Assembly: GCF_032884065.1 (NCBI RefSeq) | Contig: NC_088873.1 | Span: forward strand, 28,009,658-28,073,657 | DNA length: 64,000 nt | Reading direction: 5' to 3' | Source of the DNA: Artemia franciscana | Taxonomy: Eukaryota > Arthropoda > Branchiopoda > Anostraca > Artemiidae | Part shown: one piece after another, positions 1 through 9,969 of the stretch | Numbering within the stretch: the stretch's first letter is position 1 | Layout of the letters: each line of letters starts with the position of its first letter | Translations under genes and position numbers: made by a program | Notes under the pieces: generated by a model | Told to the model about the DNA's origin: nothing | The model's input: the letters and a program-made list of their open reading frames with translations, nothing else | Databases searched by the model: none

Positions 1-287
1 CCATATGCCCAGGTGAACATGACAATATTTGACATACTAATGTCTGATTTTGCCTATGTACAATTACAAATGGCTGACATTTGAGTAACAGAAAGTTATA
101 CAAAGGGTGATGGCCCAAAAATATTTAAATTAAAACAAAACAAAAAATAAAAGAGGGTTTTGGCCTCCCAGCAAGCATTCAAGAATGTGCTCCAAATATT
201 AAAAGACTGGAATGCCCTTGCATAAATCCACTAATATGAAAAAAAAATTTCATATTAAATCTCATTGTGTTCTGAATTTTGAAAGAT
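1..287. other. AT-rich sequence, no feature seen
   Basis: Low-complexity AT-rich DNA with short A runs. No coding signal, repeat arm or RNA gene was recognised. Confidence 0.5.
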
Positions 288-663
288 TTCCTTGTGTTGA
301 GCAGATTAGACTTCAAAATTGGCTGTTACTTTGTATATAGAAAATTAAAACTGTGGGTTACCTTTGTTGTTAATTCCTTGTGTTGAGCAGATTAGACTTC
401 AAAATTGGCTGTTACTTTGTATATAGGAAATTAAGTTTTTAATATTTCTGTGGGTTACCTTTGTATGTTAATTCCTTGTGTTGAGCAGATTAGACTACAA
501 AATTGGCTGTTACTTTGTATATAGGAAATTAAGTTTTTAATATTTCTGTGGGTTACCTTTGTTGTTAATTCCTTGTGTTGAGCAGATTAGACTTCAAAAT
601 TGGCTGTTACTTTGTATATAGGAAATTAAGTTTTTAATATTTCTGTGGGTTACCTTTGTTGTT
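288..663. repeat. Four-copy tandem repeat, unit 86-98 bp
   Basis: Four head-to-tail copies begin at 288, 374, 472 and 569 with the word TTCCTTGTGTTGAGCAG. Each continues through TTGGCTGTTACTTTG to GTGGGTTACCTTTGT. The first copy is about 12 bp shorter because it lacks the GTTTTTAATATTTCT segment that the other three share. Copies differ by only a few substitutions, so the array is young. No coding potential is apparent. Confidence 0.93.
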
Positions 664-1265
664 AGAAAAAGAAGCAATGAATCATTTTCCTTTGTTGCTG
701 GAGAGCTATTCTGTCAACTGAAGCAATAGTTCCAGGCATATATTTTTTTGGATTTGCATTTTAAAGTTTGGCAAAAAAAAAATCCCTTTATCTGTAGCCT
801 ACATAAAAAAGGCAAAAGGGAAATAAAATCAAAACATGAATTTCCAAAAATTGAATCGATTCATATGCACAGGACAAGAGGGGGGGAGGCTTTAGTGCTC
901 ATGTGAACCTTGAAATCAGTCACTTATTACTATATCTTATCTATGTTTTCACATAAATCACCTAATTTTCCTATTTCTTAAAAGTACTCCCTCCCAAAAA
1001 AAAATCAAATAAAGGCTACCACATGTACCTGTGTGTATCCATTAAATTATCAACTTTTTATGTAGCTGAACATCACTTATTCTATGGATTTCTTATAAAA
1101 TAAATAGTAGCCTATTGATGTCAAAACTACCAAATTGATTTTTTAAGCATATGGTTCTAGTTGCTACTACTCTGAAACTGTGAAACTTTGGAACAGAGGC
1201 ATAGCAGGGAAGGAAGGCTCCTGTCTACTTTGGATGAAGAAGTCAAAACTATATCTAAAGCTAGT
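664..1265. other. No feature seen
   Basis: AT-rich sequence between the tandem array and the SINE. Short A and T runs are present and nothing else was recognised. Confidence 0.45.
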
Positions 1266-1277
1266 ACAAAATGAAGG

Positions 1278-1601
1278 TAAAGGTAAAGGATACAGAATTA
1301 GACTTTACAGTCCATACTGGCAGTGCTGATCTCCGTTTCTTGGCCCTTCAGCCAGGAAGTGCAATGGGGGGTTGGGGGCCAGCCATCCTGTGCTTTCGCA
1401 CACCCTTCCTGTTTACCTTCCCCATATTTCTCCAGGTACCCATTTAGAGCTGGGTCAACTCTGGCTAAGCTTACAGAGTCACGCCACTGACTCCATCCCA
1501 AACTGAAGATTTGGTTACACTGGGATTCAAACCCATGTCCTCTCAGACAAGGGATCCCAAATCCAGTGCACCAACCCACTCAGCCAGGACAGCTCTGTGT
1601 G
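1278..1601 (-). mobile_element. Complete tRNA-derived SINE with 12-bp target-site duplication
   Basis: Read on the minus strand, the element starts near 1601 with a tRNA-like head. An A-box-like stretch (TGGCTGAGTGGGTTGG) and a B box (GGTTTGAATCC) lie about 45 nt apart, a spacing that suggests a class II (Leu/Ser type) tRNA ancestor. A body of about 200 bp follows, then a 3' tail built from CTTTAC units. The insertion is flanked by a perfect 12-bp duplication, ACAAAATGAAGG, at 1266-1277 and 1602-1613. The 3' 105 bp recur in opposite orientation at 63507-63611, so the family is dispersed. The open frame through the body is a by-product. Such elements are transcribed by RNA polymerase III and mobilised by a partner LINE; the partner is not identified. 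Confidence 0.9.
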
Positions 1602-1613
1602 ACAAAATGAAGG

Positions 1614-2514
1614 AGAGAAAATAAATTATTGTAAACATGTCTGCACAAAGGAGTGATAGGGAGTATTTCCTGAAAGGATGGTCAATTGGACCCCCCCCCC
1701 TCATGAGAAATTATTGGGAATGTCTGTGTTGGTGTGTAGATATTCCAATATTTTAATCCTATAATACATTTTCTGAAGCTCTAAACCCCTTGAAAACAAT
1801 AAATGATCCTTTCCTTCTTACAATCTTTACTGTACAAGCACATGGATCTTAGTTTGCTCCAAAGGGCAAATTAAGGTAACATGTCAGTGCTATAAAAGAA
1901 TCATTAGGTGGTTTTGTCTTTAAGCTATTCAAAGTTGATACCATTGTGGTAAAGGTCTGTATTACAGGCTATTGAGATGGATACATGTTAAGAAAACATT
2001 TCTTTCTTCATAATTTGCAGAGTAATTGTAGTGAACACATGTTGATTGTATATGTTGTTCCCATGTATTCTGCCACCTCTCTTGTTTTTCTAGTTTTTGT
2101 TTTGTTGTTGTTGATGCAATTTATGGGTACAAGGGTTGAAACAAGAGAGACACATTGGCAAAATGAATGGGAAATAAAGCCTGTAATTTAGGCTAAATAT
2201 TTTCAAATTAGGAGAAGGCATGTTGGGGGTAAAGCATGGTGGAGCTGCAGCCAAATTTTGTTAACTATGATTATTCTGCATATTATGGAGTGAGAATTGT
2301 TTTCTTAATGTGTTTCCTTCTCAATAGCCCTTAACCTAGACCTTTAGCCCACCATCTTGATTTTAGGAACCAGTATCTGGTATATGCCTAGGTCCAAGCT
2401 ACAGTAATAAAGATTAAGGTAGATGCCTAAAATAAATCAAGAGCTGTATTTTACAGTCTGTATTATATTAATGTCCAGTATAGTTGTATGAGCAGTCCAC
2501 AACATAAGGAGAGA
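1614..2514. other. Non-coding, with weak partial copies of the neighbouring foldback repeat
   Basis: A segment at about 1984-2035 (TTAAGAAAACATTTCTTTCTTCATAA...) resembles the outer arm of the foldback repeat to its right. A reverse-complement-like piece lies near 2283-2315. A C run occurs at 1690-1699. No gene was recognised. Confidence 0.4.
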
Positions 2515-3325
2515 TATTAAGAAAACAATTCTTTCTTCATAGTATGCATAATAATCCTAGTTACCATATTTTGTAGTGGGAGAGACTTTATCTTCACTTC
2601 TTTCATTGTTTTTCTAAGAAATTCATGGATTTCTTAGAACCTATATATTAAGAGAGTAAATACCTCCCCTAGCCCATAATGTGCAAATATAGCCTATACC
2701 CAGAATTGCATTCTGATTCTAAATATAGGCTAACCTTTATTTGCATCATAAATACACTTTACCCCCACCCCTATGATGTACAAACATATACCCTGATTTT
2801 GATGTAAGCTATATAGGGGTGGGGGTAAAGTTCATTTGTGATGCAAAGGAAGGTAAGGTCTATATTTAGATTCAGAATGCAATTCTGGGTACACATTTGC
2901 ACATTGGCGGGGGGGTGGAGGTATAGACCCTATTGGTTCTAAGAAATTCATGAATTTCTTAGAAAAACAAGGAAATAAGTGAAGATAAGAATTTAAATCA
3001 AAAATGAACTTTACCCCACCCCATGATGTGTAATTATATGCCTTATTTGGATGTATTTAGGGATGGGGGCAGGGTTCAATTGAGGTGCAAATGAAGAGCA
3101 GGCCTATATTTAGATTCAGAATTCAATTCTGGGAAGGCTATATATTTGCACATCAGGGGGTGGAGGTATATGCTCTGTTAATATATAGGTTCTAAGAAAT
3201 TCATAGATTTCTTCGGAAAACAAGGAAAGAAGTGAAGATTAAGGTTCTCCCACTCCAAAATATATTAACTAGGACTAGCCTACTGTACACATTATGAAGA
3301 AAAAATTATTTTCCTAACATGTCTC
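2515..3325. repeat. Foldback (inverted-repeat) element
   Basis: The outer left arm (about 2515-2640) is a diverged reverse complement of the outer right arm (about 3190-3325). Inside, 2614-2780 and about 2817-2965 form a second inverted pair around a TATAGGGGTGGGGG centre. The words TCTAAGAAATTCATGGATTTCTTAGA and CAGAATGCAATTCTGG are themselves near-palindromic, and the inner module is partly repeated at about 2990-3215. It looks like a non-autonomous foldback or MITE-type repeat; no transposase is encoded. A fragment of the same family is at 13492-13608. Confidence 0.75.
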
Positions 3326-3737
3326 CTTATGTGGTTAACTGCTCATCAATCTATACCTAATGTCCGTTACGCAATCCCTTTATCTTTCTTTTCAGGAACA
3401 ACCTGCCAAGTGATTTAGAAGTGGATGAATGTTTTATGATGCCAATAAAATAAAAAAAACAATATTAGGCTAATAGTCAATTAACTTAACTTCCGTAAAA
3501 CGTGACTACCGTAAATTCTGCCTTACCTTAGTGTTATGGCATAAATTTGCTTTATTTTTTGTATTTAGGATTGATACTTAAGTAAACAGTAGGCCTTTAT
3601 TTATGTTGTTGTTGTTGATTATTAACGTCTCCTCTAGAATCCAGCTTCTGTTGAGACGATCTTCCTTGTTCCACACTTTTCTCTTTGTTTCTTGATGCAG
3701 TAATCTGAAACAAACTTCATAATCTCTTTTCTCTCAG

Positions 3738-3738
<1 letters not shown>
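3326..3738. other. No feature seen upstream of a long T tract
   Basis: Unique-looking AT-rich sequence with a short (GTT)n stretch at about 3604-3618. It ends at the poly-T block that forms the tail of the retrotransposon on the minus strand. Confidence 0.4.
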
Positions 3739-3772
<34 letters not shown>

Positions 3773-3924
3773 CCTTTTTTTTTTTTTTTTTCTTTTCCTT
3801 CTTTCTCTTTTTTTTTTTTTTCCTTTTTTTCTTTTTTTTATAAACAATGAATACAGAAATAACACACAACAAGCAAATAATTCCTTTCCACCCTCTTCAA
3901 TATTTATTCCATAACACTAGAACA

Positions 3925-3995
<71 letters not shown>

Positions 3996-4027
3996 CTTTT
4001 TTTTTATAATTAAAATAATATATAATC
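3739..4027 (-). other. LINE 3' region with A-rich tail and an embedded 65-nt homopolymer of the opposite sense
   Basis: Downstream of the ORF2 stop, the minus strand reads a short AT-rich segment, then about 65 T (plus-strand A at 3929-3993), then about 90 unique bases, then a long A-rich tract interrupted by G (plus-strand T/C at 3739-3839). The last tract is the expected poly(A)-like tail. The T homopolymer between stop and tail is unusual. It may be a microsatellite expansion, a second insertion or an assembly artefact. Confidence 0.6.
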
Positions 4028-6733
4028 CTAGCTAAAATCATCCATTCTGCCACTAAATTTCACAAATTTCAAAAACATCATTATCATTTCAAGTCTTATA
4101 ACATCATCATTGATCCCTATCCCAAGCATAAGACTAACATTGAGACTGCCTAGCTTTTCTTTTTGGCATATAATTCTCATATCCTTTCTAAGTCTCTCAT
4201 AAAAAGGACACTCAATTAGATAGTGATGTACAGTCTCATTCTGCAAATTACAAGCTTTACAAACAGGGCTATCAATTTTCCCAATCCTAAATAGTCTAGC
4301 ATTAGTACTTACATGACCTGATCGAAAACGGAATAACAAATTACAATTTCTCTTTTTCAACTTACTATAAATTTTACTATCAAAGTGGTTATGTTTTTTC
4401 TGGGCTACAAGCTGACCATGGATTAAATCCTTCAAAAGTCCAAATCTTCTTTTTCTCAATCCTCCTCTGATTGCTCTCAATTCCTTATATTCATTTCCCT
4501 CTAGACAGTCAAGGGGTTGTGCTGCTGCTATTTTTGCATGTTTATCAGCCATTTCGTTGCCTTGTATACCTACATGTGCTGGTGTCCATACAAGCTGAAT
4601 TTCATATCCATTTTGGAGCAATTGGAGAAGTGTGTTGTAACAAAAGCTGACTTCTTGGTTTTGGTTTGAAGTAAAATTTTGTAAGCTCAGTATAGCAGCT
4701 TTTGAGTCACTACAAATAGCAAATTTTCGTTCTTCTTTGTCCTTTATTGTGGCCTTTTGGATTAAATCAAGCGCTATCTCTATTGCTTCAATTTCTGCTT
4801 CAAAGACTGTTGAGTATTGTCCTAGAGATCTGGATGCCACTAAGTTCTTCTGAGGAACAAAAGCTGCAGCTCCCACTCCCTTTCCTTCTATTTTGGATCC
4901 ATCAGTATATATTAGACAGAAATTTTGAAATTTTTCTGTGATAAGTTTGTTAAATTCCATTTTTGTGTATAGTGGATTTCTTTCATTTTTTTGTATTTTT
5001 TCTATGGTACAGGGTATTTGCATCCAAAGCCATGGTGGGGTTTCTATGGGTTTCTTATATTGCAACATTCTAGTAATAGAGAAATTCAAGCCTTCTACTG
5101 TCATCAGTGCTTCTGCTTTCTCAAATGGGTTTAAATGTTTCCTTAGTTTATTTGGGTTCATGGTATGGAATAGCCCACGCTTGACAATATGTTTCTTGAT
5201 TGGATGATTTTTATCTGATGTCCATAGTTTCTGAATATATTTAAGTAATAGTACATCTCTTCTTGTTGACAGTTTTTCTATACCAGATTCAATTAATAAG
5301 AATGGAATTGGTGTGGTATGTTTTGCACCAAAAGCAATCCTTATAGCTGTGTTTTGTATAACTTCTAGCTTGTTTAGCAGACCTTCATTTGCACTGCCAT
5401 ATATAGTGGCCCCATATTCAATTTTTGGTCGTATATACTTGATGTAAAATTCTCTCATTACTGCTGGGTTTGCTCCATACCTCCCTCCTGCCATCATTTT
5501 CAGAAGATTTATCTTTTTAAGGCATGATATTTTCAGATTTTCTATATGTTTGGTAAATCTCATCTTACAGTCCAGTATTATTCCTAGGGCTTTATATTCT
5601 TTTACTATTTCTATATTTTCTCCATAAAATTTCAAAACAGGTTGTCTGATATTTCTCCTTTGTGTTATTACCATGGCTTTTGCTTTGGATGGTTCAAATA
5701 CTATATCTAGAGTACTTGCCCATGTTTCTATTTGGAGAAGTATTTGTTGGGCTTCTTTTTCAGCTTCCTCTACAGTATCCTGGACAGTCCATGTCGTATT
5801 GTCATCAGCAAAAATACAGCCATTGCATGCATCATCTTTTATAGGAATGTCATGTTCAGATATGTTATAATAATCAGGACCAAGGACACTTCCCTGTGGA
5901 ACTCCTCTTTTAATTTGAACCTTGTTTTCTGATTTTGACTCTCCAACAAGTACAGCAACTTCTCTGCCAGACATATATTCTATTGAAAAATTCATGAATG
6001 TGCCTTGGATGTTTGCTTTTACAAGTCCATTTAATATTTGTCGGTGGACAATGTTGTCAAATGCACCTTTAACATCTAGAAATATAAGTATCATGACTTT
6101 CCTGTTATTTAATGCATAGAGTGAATCTCTCAAAATGCTTAGAAGACTGTCAGTTGTGCTTCTCCCTTGCCGGAACCCATTTTGAATATCCTGAAGAATT
6201 TGTGTTTTTTCCACTGTGTAAACCAACCTTTTTTTGACCAGTCTTTCATAGATCTTTCCTACAACTGGCAGCAATGTTATAAATCGGTGATTTTCCACTA
6301 AATTATTTTTACCCGGTTTTGGTATCATTAAAGCTATGCCTTTTTTCCAACAATCTGGAAATCTTCCCTCTTTCCATAAAATGTTAATTATTTTTAATAG
6401 TTCTTGTCTCCATCTAGTTGGAAGATTCTTCAATAATGCTGGGTGGATTCTATCAGGCCCAGGGGCTGTTTCTGGCAATTTATTTAACACAACTTCTAGT
6501 TCTACATCTGTGAAAGGCAAATTGTATGGTTCATTACTTTTCTCCTCTGCAAGTTTTCTTGCTTTAGAAAATACTTTAGAGTGAAGGACTGTCTTTATAA
6601 ATGGATCCTCTTTGCCTATGGTCTGACTTAGGTGCCTAACTCCTGCTTCAGCTTTCTTCTTGTCATCAAATATTAGCTCTCCATTAAATTGCACTGGGGT
6701 GTTTGGATTTGGAGGGTTATTTCTACTAGCCAT
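4028..6733 (-). CDS. LINE ORF2, reverse transcriptase and RNase H part
   Basis: A 901-residue frame that is the continuation of the endonuclease ORF. Reverse transcriptase blocks: a palm aspartate in FLDVKGAFDN (D220), RGVPQGSVLGP (about 277-286) and the F-A-D-D box at 308-311. A connection region with the conserved TPPWLW word (about 565-570) precedes RNase H, whose catalytic set is D611 (YTDGS), E647 (FEAEIEA), D676 (CSDSKAA), H720 and D730 (NEMADKHA). Near the C terminus is C825-X2-C828 with H836/H837 and C842, the Cys/His cluster common to this group. The listed first Met is not the true protein start, because coding similarity extends upstream to the frameshift. Confidence 0.93.
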   Translation of the reverse strand: MASRNNPPNPNTPVQFNGELIFDDKKKAEAGVRHLSQTIGKEDPFIKTVLHSKVFSKARKLAEEKSNEPYNLPFTDVELEVVLNKLPETAPGPDRIHPALLKNLPTRWRQELLKIINILWKEGRFPDCWKKGIALMIPKPGKNNLVENHRFITLLPVVGKIYERLVKKRLVYTVEKTQILQDIQNGFRQGRSTTDSLLSILRDSLYALNNRKVMILIFLDVKGAFDNIVHRQILNGLVKANIQGTFMNFSIEYMSGREVAVLVGESKSENKVQIKRGVPQGSVLGPDYYNISEHDIPIKDDACNGCIFADDNTTWTVQDTVEEAEKEAQQILLQIETWASTLDIVFEPSKAKAMVITQRRNIRQPVLKFYGENIEIVKEYKALGIILDCKMRFTKHIENLKISCLKKINLLKMMAGGRYGANPAVMREFYIKYIRPKIEYGATIYGSANEGLLNKLEVIQNTAIRIAFGAKHTTPIPFLLIESGIEKLSTRRDVLLLKYIQKLWTSDKNHPIKKHIVKRGLFHTMNPNKLRKHLNPFEKAEALMTVEGLNFSITRMLQYKKPIETPPWLWMQIPCTIEKIQKNERNPLYTKMEFNKLITEKFQNFCLIYTDGSKIEGKGVGAAAFVPQKNLVASRSLGQYSTVFEAEIEAIEIALDLIQKATIKDKEERKFAICSDSKAAILSLQNFTSNQNQEVSFCYNTLLQLLQNGYEIQLVWTPAHVGIQGNEMADKHAKIAAAQPLDCLEGNEYKELRAIRGGLRKRRFGLLKDLIHGQLVAQKKHNHFDSKIYSKLKKRNCNLLFRFRSGHVSTNARLFRIGKIDSPVCKACNLQNETVHHYLIECPFYERLRKDMRIICQKEKLGSLNVSLMLGIGINDDVIRLEMIMMFLKFVKFSGRMDDFS

Positions 6734-6831
6734 TCTCTTTATAAATTTGTAGACTTTCCCATATGAATCTCTAAAATTTAAACTCTCTACAAACTTTGTC
6801 CATGAATCAATTCGAGCATCACTAGTGGCTC

Positions 6832-7851
6832 TTACAAATTTTGCTTTAGTTTAATGTAGTTCTCTGTAGATAGAATTTTTCCATAGTTGTTTGCTGCCCT
6901 ATTCATTGCTTTCTTGGTATTTTCACATTCAGTATTCCACCATATAGGTTCTTTGTGGCTAGTCTTCCCTTTTTTGCTCTGTGGGATGATTTTTTCTGCT
7001 GTCTCCAGCAGAAGTTGTTGGAATTTACAAATTTTGTCCTCTATGTTTTGAAAAGAATTGAGTTCTTTCTCCAGTTCAATAGATCCCAGACTTGTTCTGT
7101 ACTCTTTCCAATTAGCTTTTTTGAATATGAACCTTGGCTGGTTATCAATATTTGGGTTTTCAATTCTGCCTTCAATATCCACAATTACAGGAAAGTGGTC
7201 ACTGATGAGGTCACTATTTATTTCTGAGGTGACAGCTGTCTTAGTTGCCATACTACCACATGCAAAGGCTAAATCAATTGTTGAATATAAACCCCTGTGT
7301 GGATTTGCCCTAGTGGGTAACCCATATGGTGTCAAAAGAATTATTTCATCTTGTCCTTCTAGGATTTTCTCCAAGGCATTTCCACTACCATTTTTATTTC
7401 CACAACCACACCAAATATCAGAGTGGGCATTAAAATCCCCAACTATTAAAAACTCTTCTGTTGGTTTTACAGCATTTTTTACTAAATCAAAAACAGTCTC
7501 CAAATCCATATTATTTCCTTCTGGGTTATACACATTGGCTAATATCAGTGCTGGTTTTCTATATCTATAAACTCTACACAACAACACTTCTACCTTCTGA
7601 TTTACTAATGATCCAAAATTTAATACCTGATGGTACACTGTCTTTTTGATGGCTGTAATCAATCCACCTCTTCTACCTTCTTCTCGATCCTTTCTAATTA
7701 TGTGAAAATCTTTCATTAAACACGTATCTCTGCTTGTCAGCCATGTTTCTTGTAGGCAGATAATATCAATTTCTTTATTCTTTGCAAAGTTCTCAATTAA
7801 GTCCTTTTTAACTCTTTTGACTGATTGAGTGTTGAATGATAAAATTCTCAT
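6832..7851 (-). CDS. LINE ORF2, N-terminal apurinic-type endonuclease part
   Basis: A 339-residue frame beginning exactly at the endonuclease fold. Recognisable catalytic blocks are N7 in SFNTQS, E35 in CLQETW, the N-Y pair in LANVYNPEG, D139/N141 in VGDFNAHSD, D193 in STIDLAF and S217-D-H in LISDHFPV. The enzyme nicks target DNA to prime reverse transcription. The frame ends at a TAA at 6832-6834. The remainder of ORF2 continues one frame over, with the typical basic linker (KFVRATSDARIDSW) already readable upstream of 6733. The two frames are therefore one gene broken by a small indel rather than two genes. Confidence 0.92.
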   Translation of the reverse strand: MRILSFNTQSVKRVKKDLIENFAKNKEIDIICLQETWLTSRDTCLMKDFHIIRKDREEGRRGGLITAIKKTVYHQVLNFGSLVNQKVEVLLCRVYRYRKPALILANVYNPEGNNMDLETVFDLVKNAVKPTEEFLIVGDFNAHSDIWCGCGNKNGSGNALEKILEGQDEIILLTPYGLPTRANPHRGLYSTIDLAFACGSMATKTAVTSEINSDLISDHFPVIVDIEGRIENPNIDNQPRFIFKKANWKEYRTSLGSIELEKELNSFQNIEDKICKFQQLLLETAEKIIPQSKKGKTSHKEPIWWNTECENTKKAMNRAANNYGKILSTENYIKLKQNL

Positions 7852-9411
7852 TTAAGGGCTTATGTTGATTAGCTTTAGAATTTCACTTGATTCTAGTTTC
7901 TCATTGAATAATGTTTTCATAAGAGAGCATAACTTCTGGACCCTTTCTTGTAATTCCAAGTCCCTCAAGTCAACCACTTCTGGTGCACTTGAAATAAAAA
8001 TCACTAACTTTGTTAGAATGTCTTTTTGGATTTTGTTTTGTTCATTGATCTCTATGGCCTTTTTCTTATTTAATGCATCTGCATAGGATCTATATGCTAT
8101 GGAAGCCATATTAAAGCCAATATTTTTTTCTTGAGATAATCTTAAAATATTTTTATTTTGATCTCTTACTCTACACAATCCAGAAGTAGAAGAATGGTTA
8201 CCCCTACAATTTACACAGCTATACTTTTGGAATTTTTCTTCTTTTAATGTTACTTTCTTAAGTTCACAATCTTTTGACTGGTGAGGACCTGCACATCTGA
8301 GACAAACTGGCTGTGGTGCCCTGCATTGTGCCTGCATATGTCCATACTTTTGACATTTGAAGCACTGGATAATAGGCCTTTGGTATCCTTGAACTTCTCT
8401 TTTCCTACCATATAGCCATAGAGCTGAGGGCAAGAGATTATTTTCAAATGTAATACAGACTGATAGGCTATCTTCTAGTTGTTTTGTTTCTCTATTAAAT
8501 CTTTTCAATCTTTTTACAGATTTCACATTAGCATTGGACTCAGATTCAAGATCACTTTTAATCTCTTCTTCAGTGATTTCTTTAGGTATTCCTCTTATTA
8601 CTCCTTGACATCTGGGTTTAAATTCCTCAGCTTGGACTTCTGTTTCACCTATTTTCTTAATTGTCAATGCTTTTGCTACAGCAGATTCAGTAGGAAGAAA
8701 TATTGTGACTCTCTTTTTATCTTTGCTCAGTTCAAATTCAAAGTGCTCAGGTTTTAATGCTTCTTTTAGGCTTAAAGTGGTTTCTCTTTCCATAGGCAGG
8801 ATTTTTGTTTCAATTTTGCTAGACAAGATTACTCTATTGTCAAATCTGTCAAGAATCTGGATTCCCTTATTTTTTGGGTGGTACTTAGGAGGAGCTGTGT
8901 AGCGACTTTTTGCAACTCTATTGTTTTCCTCAATGAGGGTTGGGGATATAGCTCTCTTGGCTCCTTTTCCCAAGTCATGAGATAAACCTAGCTTAGGGAA
9001 ATTTATGATACCCTCCACTTCTTTAGGGTTTGCACTGCCTAAATTCATGGCTTCATCTGAGGGAAGAGGTGGGTAATTTTCATCAATTGAATTCAAAATT
9101 TCAAATGAATTTGATGTAGGGACTGTAGCAATGAATCTATTTTGAGAGTGTGGTGAAATATAGATTTGATGCTGACTGTATTGACTATTGTGGGGGGCTA
9201 GAGTTGTGACATATGGTGATTGTCTTGCCTGATTAAATCCTGGTGTCTGCTGTATAACCTGACCCTGGTACTGTATAGCTTGAGACATAGGTACAACTTG
9301 TGGAATAAATGTTGTGTACATGGGGGCCTGCCCCTGCTCATTATTTGGACCTACTGCATTTGGCCCCATCATCACTCCAGGAGAGTGATGTGGATCCCAA
9401 TTTACCTGCAT
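7852..9411 (-). CDS. LINE ORF1, gag-like nucleic-acid-binding protein
   Basis: A 519-residue open frame. Residues 1-120 are rich in Q, P, N and S and look disordered. The centre (about 205-345) is the charged region that in this family forms an RNA-binding fold. Three zinc knuckles follow: C350-X2-C-X4-H-X4-C363, C370-X2-C-X3-H-X4-C382 and C399-X2-C-X3-H-X6-C413. Proteins of this type coat the element RNA and act in the cytoplasmic RNP. The start ATG is the first in the frame after the upstream untranslated stretch. The stop TAA (7852-7854) directly abuts the ORF2 ATG. No internal stop or frameshift is seen, so this copy is relatively recent. Confidence 0.93.
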   Translation of the reverse strand: MQVNWDPHHSPGVMMGPNAVGPNNEQGQAPMYTTFIPQVVPMSQAIQYQGQVIQQTPGFNQARQSPYVTTLAPHNSQYSQHQIYISPHSQNRFIATVPTSNSFEILNSIDENYPPLPSDEAMNLGSANPKEVEGIINFPKLGLSHDLGKGAKRAISPTLIEENNRVAKSRYTAPPKYHPKNKGIQILDRFDNRVILSSKIETKILPMERETTLSLKEALKPEHFEFELSKDKKRVTIFLPTESAVAKALTIKKIGETEVQAEEFKPRCQGVIRGIPKEITEEEIKSDLESESNANVKSVKRLKRFNRETKQLEDSLSVCITFENNLLPSALWLYGRKREVQGYQRPIIQCFKCQKYGHMQAQCRAPQPVCLRCAGPHQSKDCELKKVTLKEEKFQKYSCVNCRGNHSSTSGLCRVRDQNKNILRLSQEKNIGFNMASIAYRSYADALNKKKAIEINEQNKIQKDILTKLVIFISSAPEVVDLRDLELQERVQKLCSLMKTLFNEKLESSEILKLINISP

Positions 9412-9480
9412 CCCAGGTAAAACACACCACTATACCCAAAAACTTAACAAAAATATCAAACCCTCAATTCAAAAATAATA

Positions 9481-9969
9481 TACCACGCTGAACCGTTTTC
9501 CGAATTGATGAGTTATCAACACATAAATGCAATTTAAATTTTTTGCTTTTTCCCAATCTACTAGATATTTCTATAGCCTACTGTATATTTTATATTTTTA
9601 CTCGCCTTTATTTAATTTGGCACTAAGACAAGTTTTCGAAATCGTCTTATTAAAGTGACATCTGAAAATTCCGACTTAATTCTCTCTGTCGGTGTCAATA
9701 ATAAAACGAAAAGGTAAAGCGACATACAAAATTATCCAGGAAATAATAAATAAGATTTATAAAGAAGGTATCAATTAAGCAAACTTTTGGTAGCCAGCAA
9801 GGTGCTTTCCAACATACATTATGAATATTTTCCTGTTAAAAGTAAGCTTATTCAAAACATAGGACCTTTTACAAAAGAAATTCAAGAGAATTAAATATAA
9901 TTTATGAAACAATCATTTTTTTCCTGTATTCACGTCGCCAAGTACTTAAAGGTAGCTGATATGCCATTA
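9481..9969. other. No coding feature; possible LINE 5' untranslated region and flank
   Basis: AT-rich sequence between two retrotransposons. Part of it probably belongs to the 5' untranslated region of the minus-strand LINE, but no boundary or target duplication could be established. Confidence 0.35.

Larger units (their letters stand above)
3739..9480 (-). mobile_element. Near-complete non-LTR retrotransposon (EN-RT-RNase H, I/Jockey-like group)
   Basis: A two-ORF LINE lies on the minus strand: a gag-like ORF1 (9411-7852), then ORF2 (7851-4028) with apurinic-type endonuclease, reverse transcriptase and RNase H, then a short 3' region ending in an A-rich tail (T-rich on the plus strand, 3739-3839). 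ORF1 is open throughout. ORF2 has a single visible lesion, a frameshift near 6835-6850. The last sense codon of ORF1, its TAA and the ORF2 ATG are contiguous, which suggests coupled termination and reinitiation. The clade call rests on domain order and the presence of RNase H. The 5' end was set just past the ORF1 start because no target duplication could be fixed by eye. Confidence 0.92.

Noticed and set aside
1298..1579. 93-codon minus-strand frame
   Set aside because: Lies wholly within the tRNA-derived SINE and includes its pol III boxes.
4747..8902. Numerous plus-strand open frames across the LINE
   Set aside because: Shadows of the minus-strand ORF1 and ORF2; hydrophobic composition is the antisense effect.
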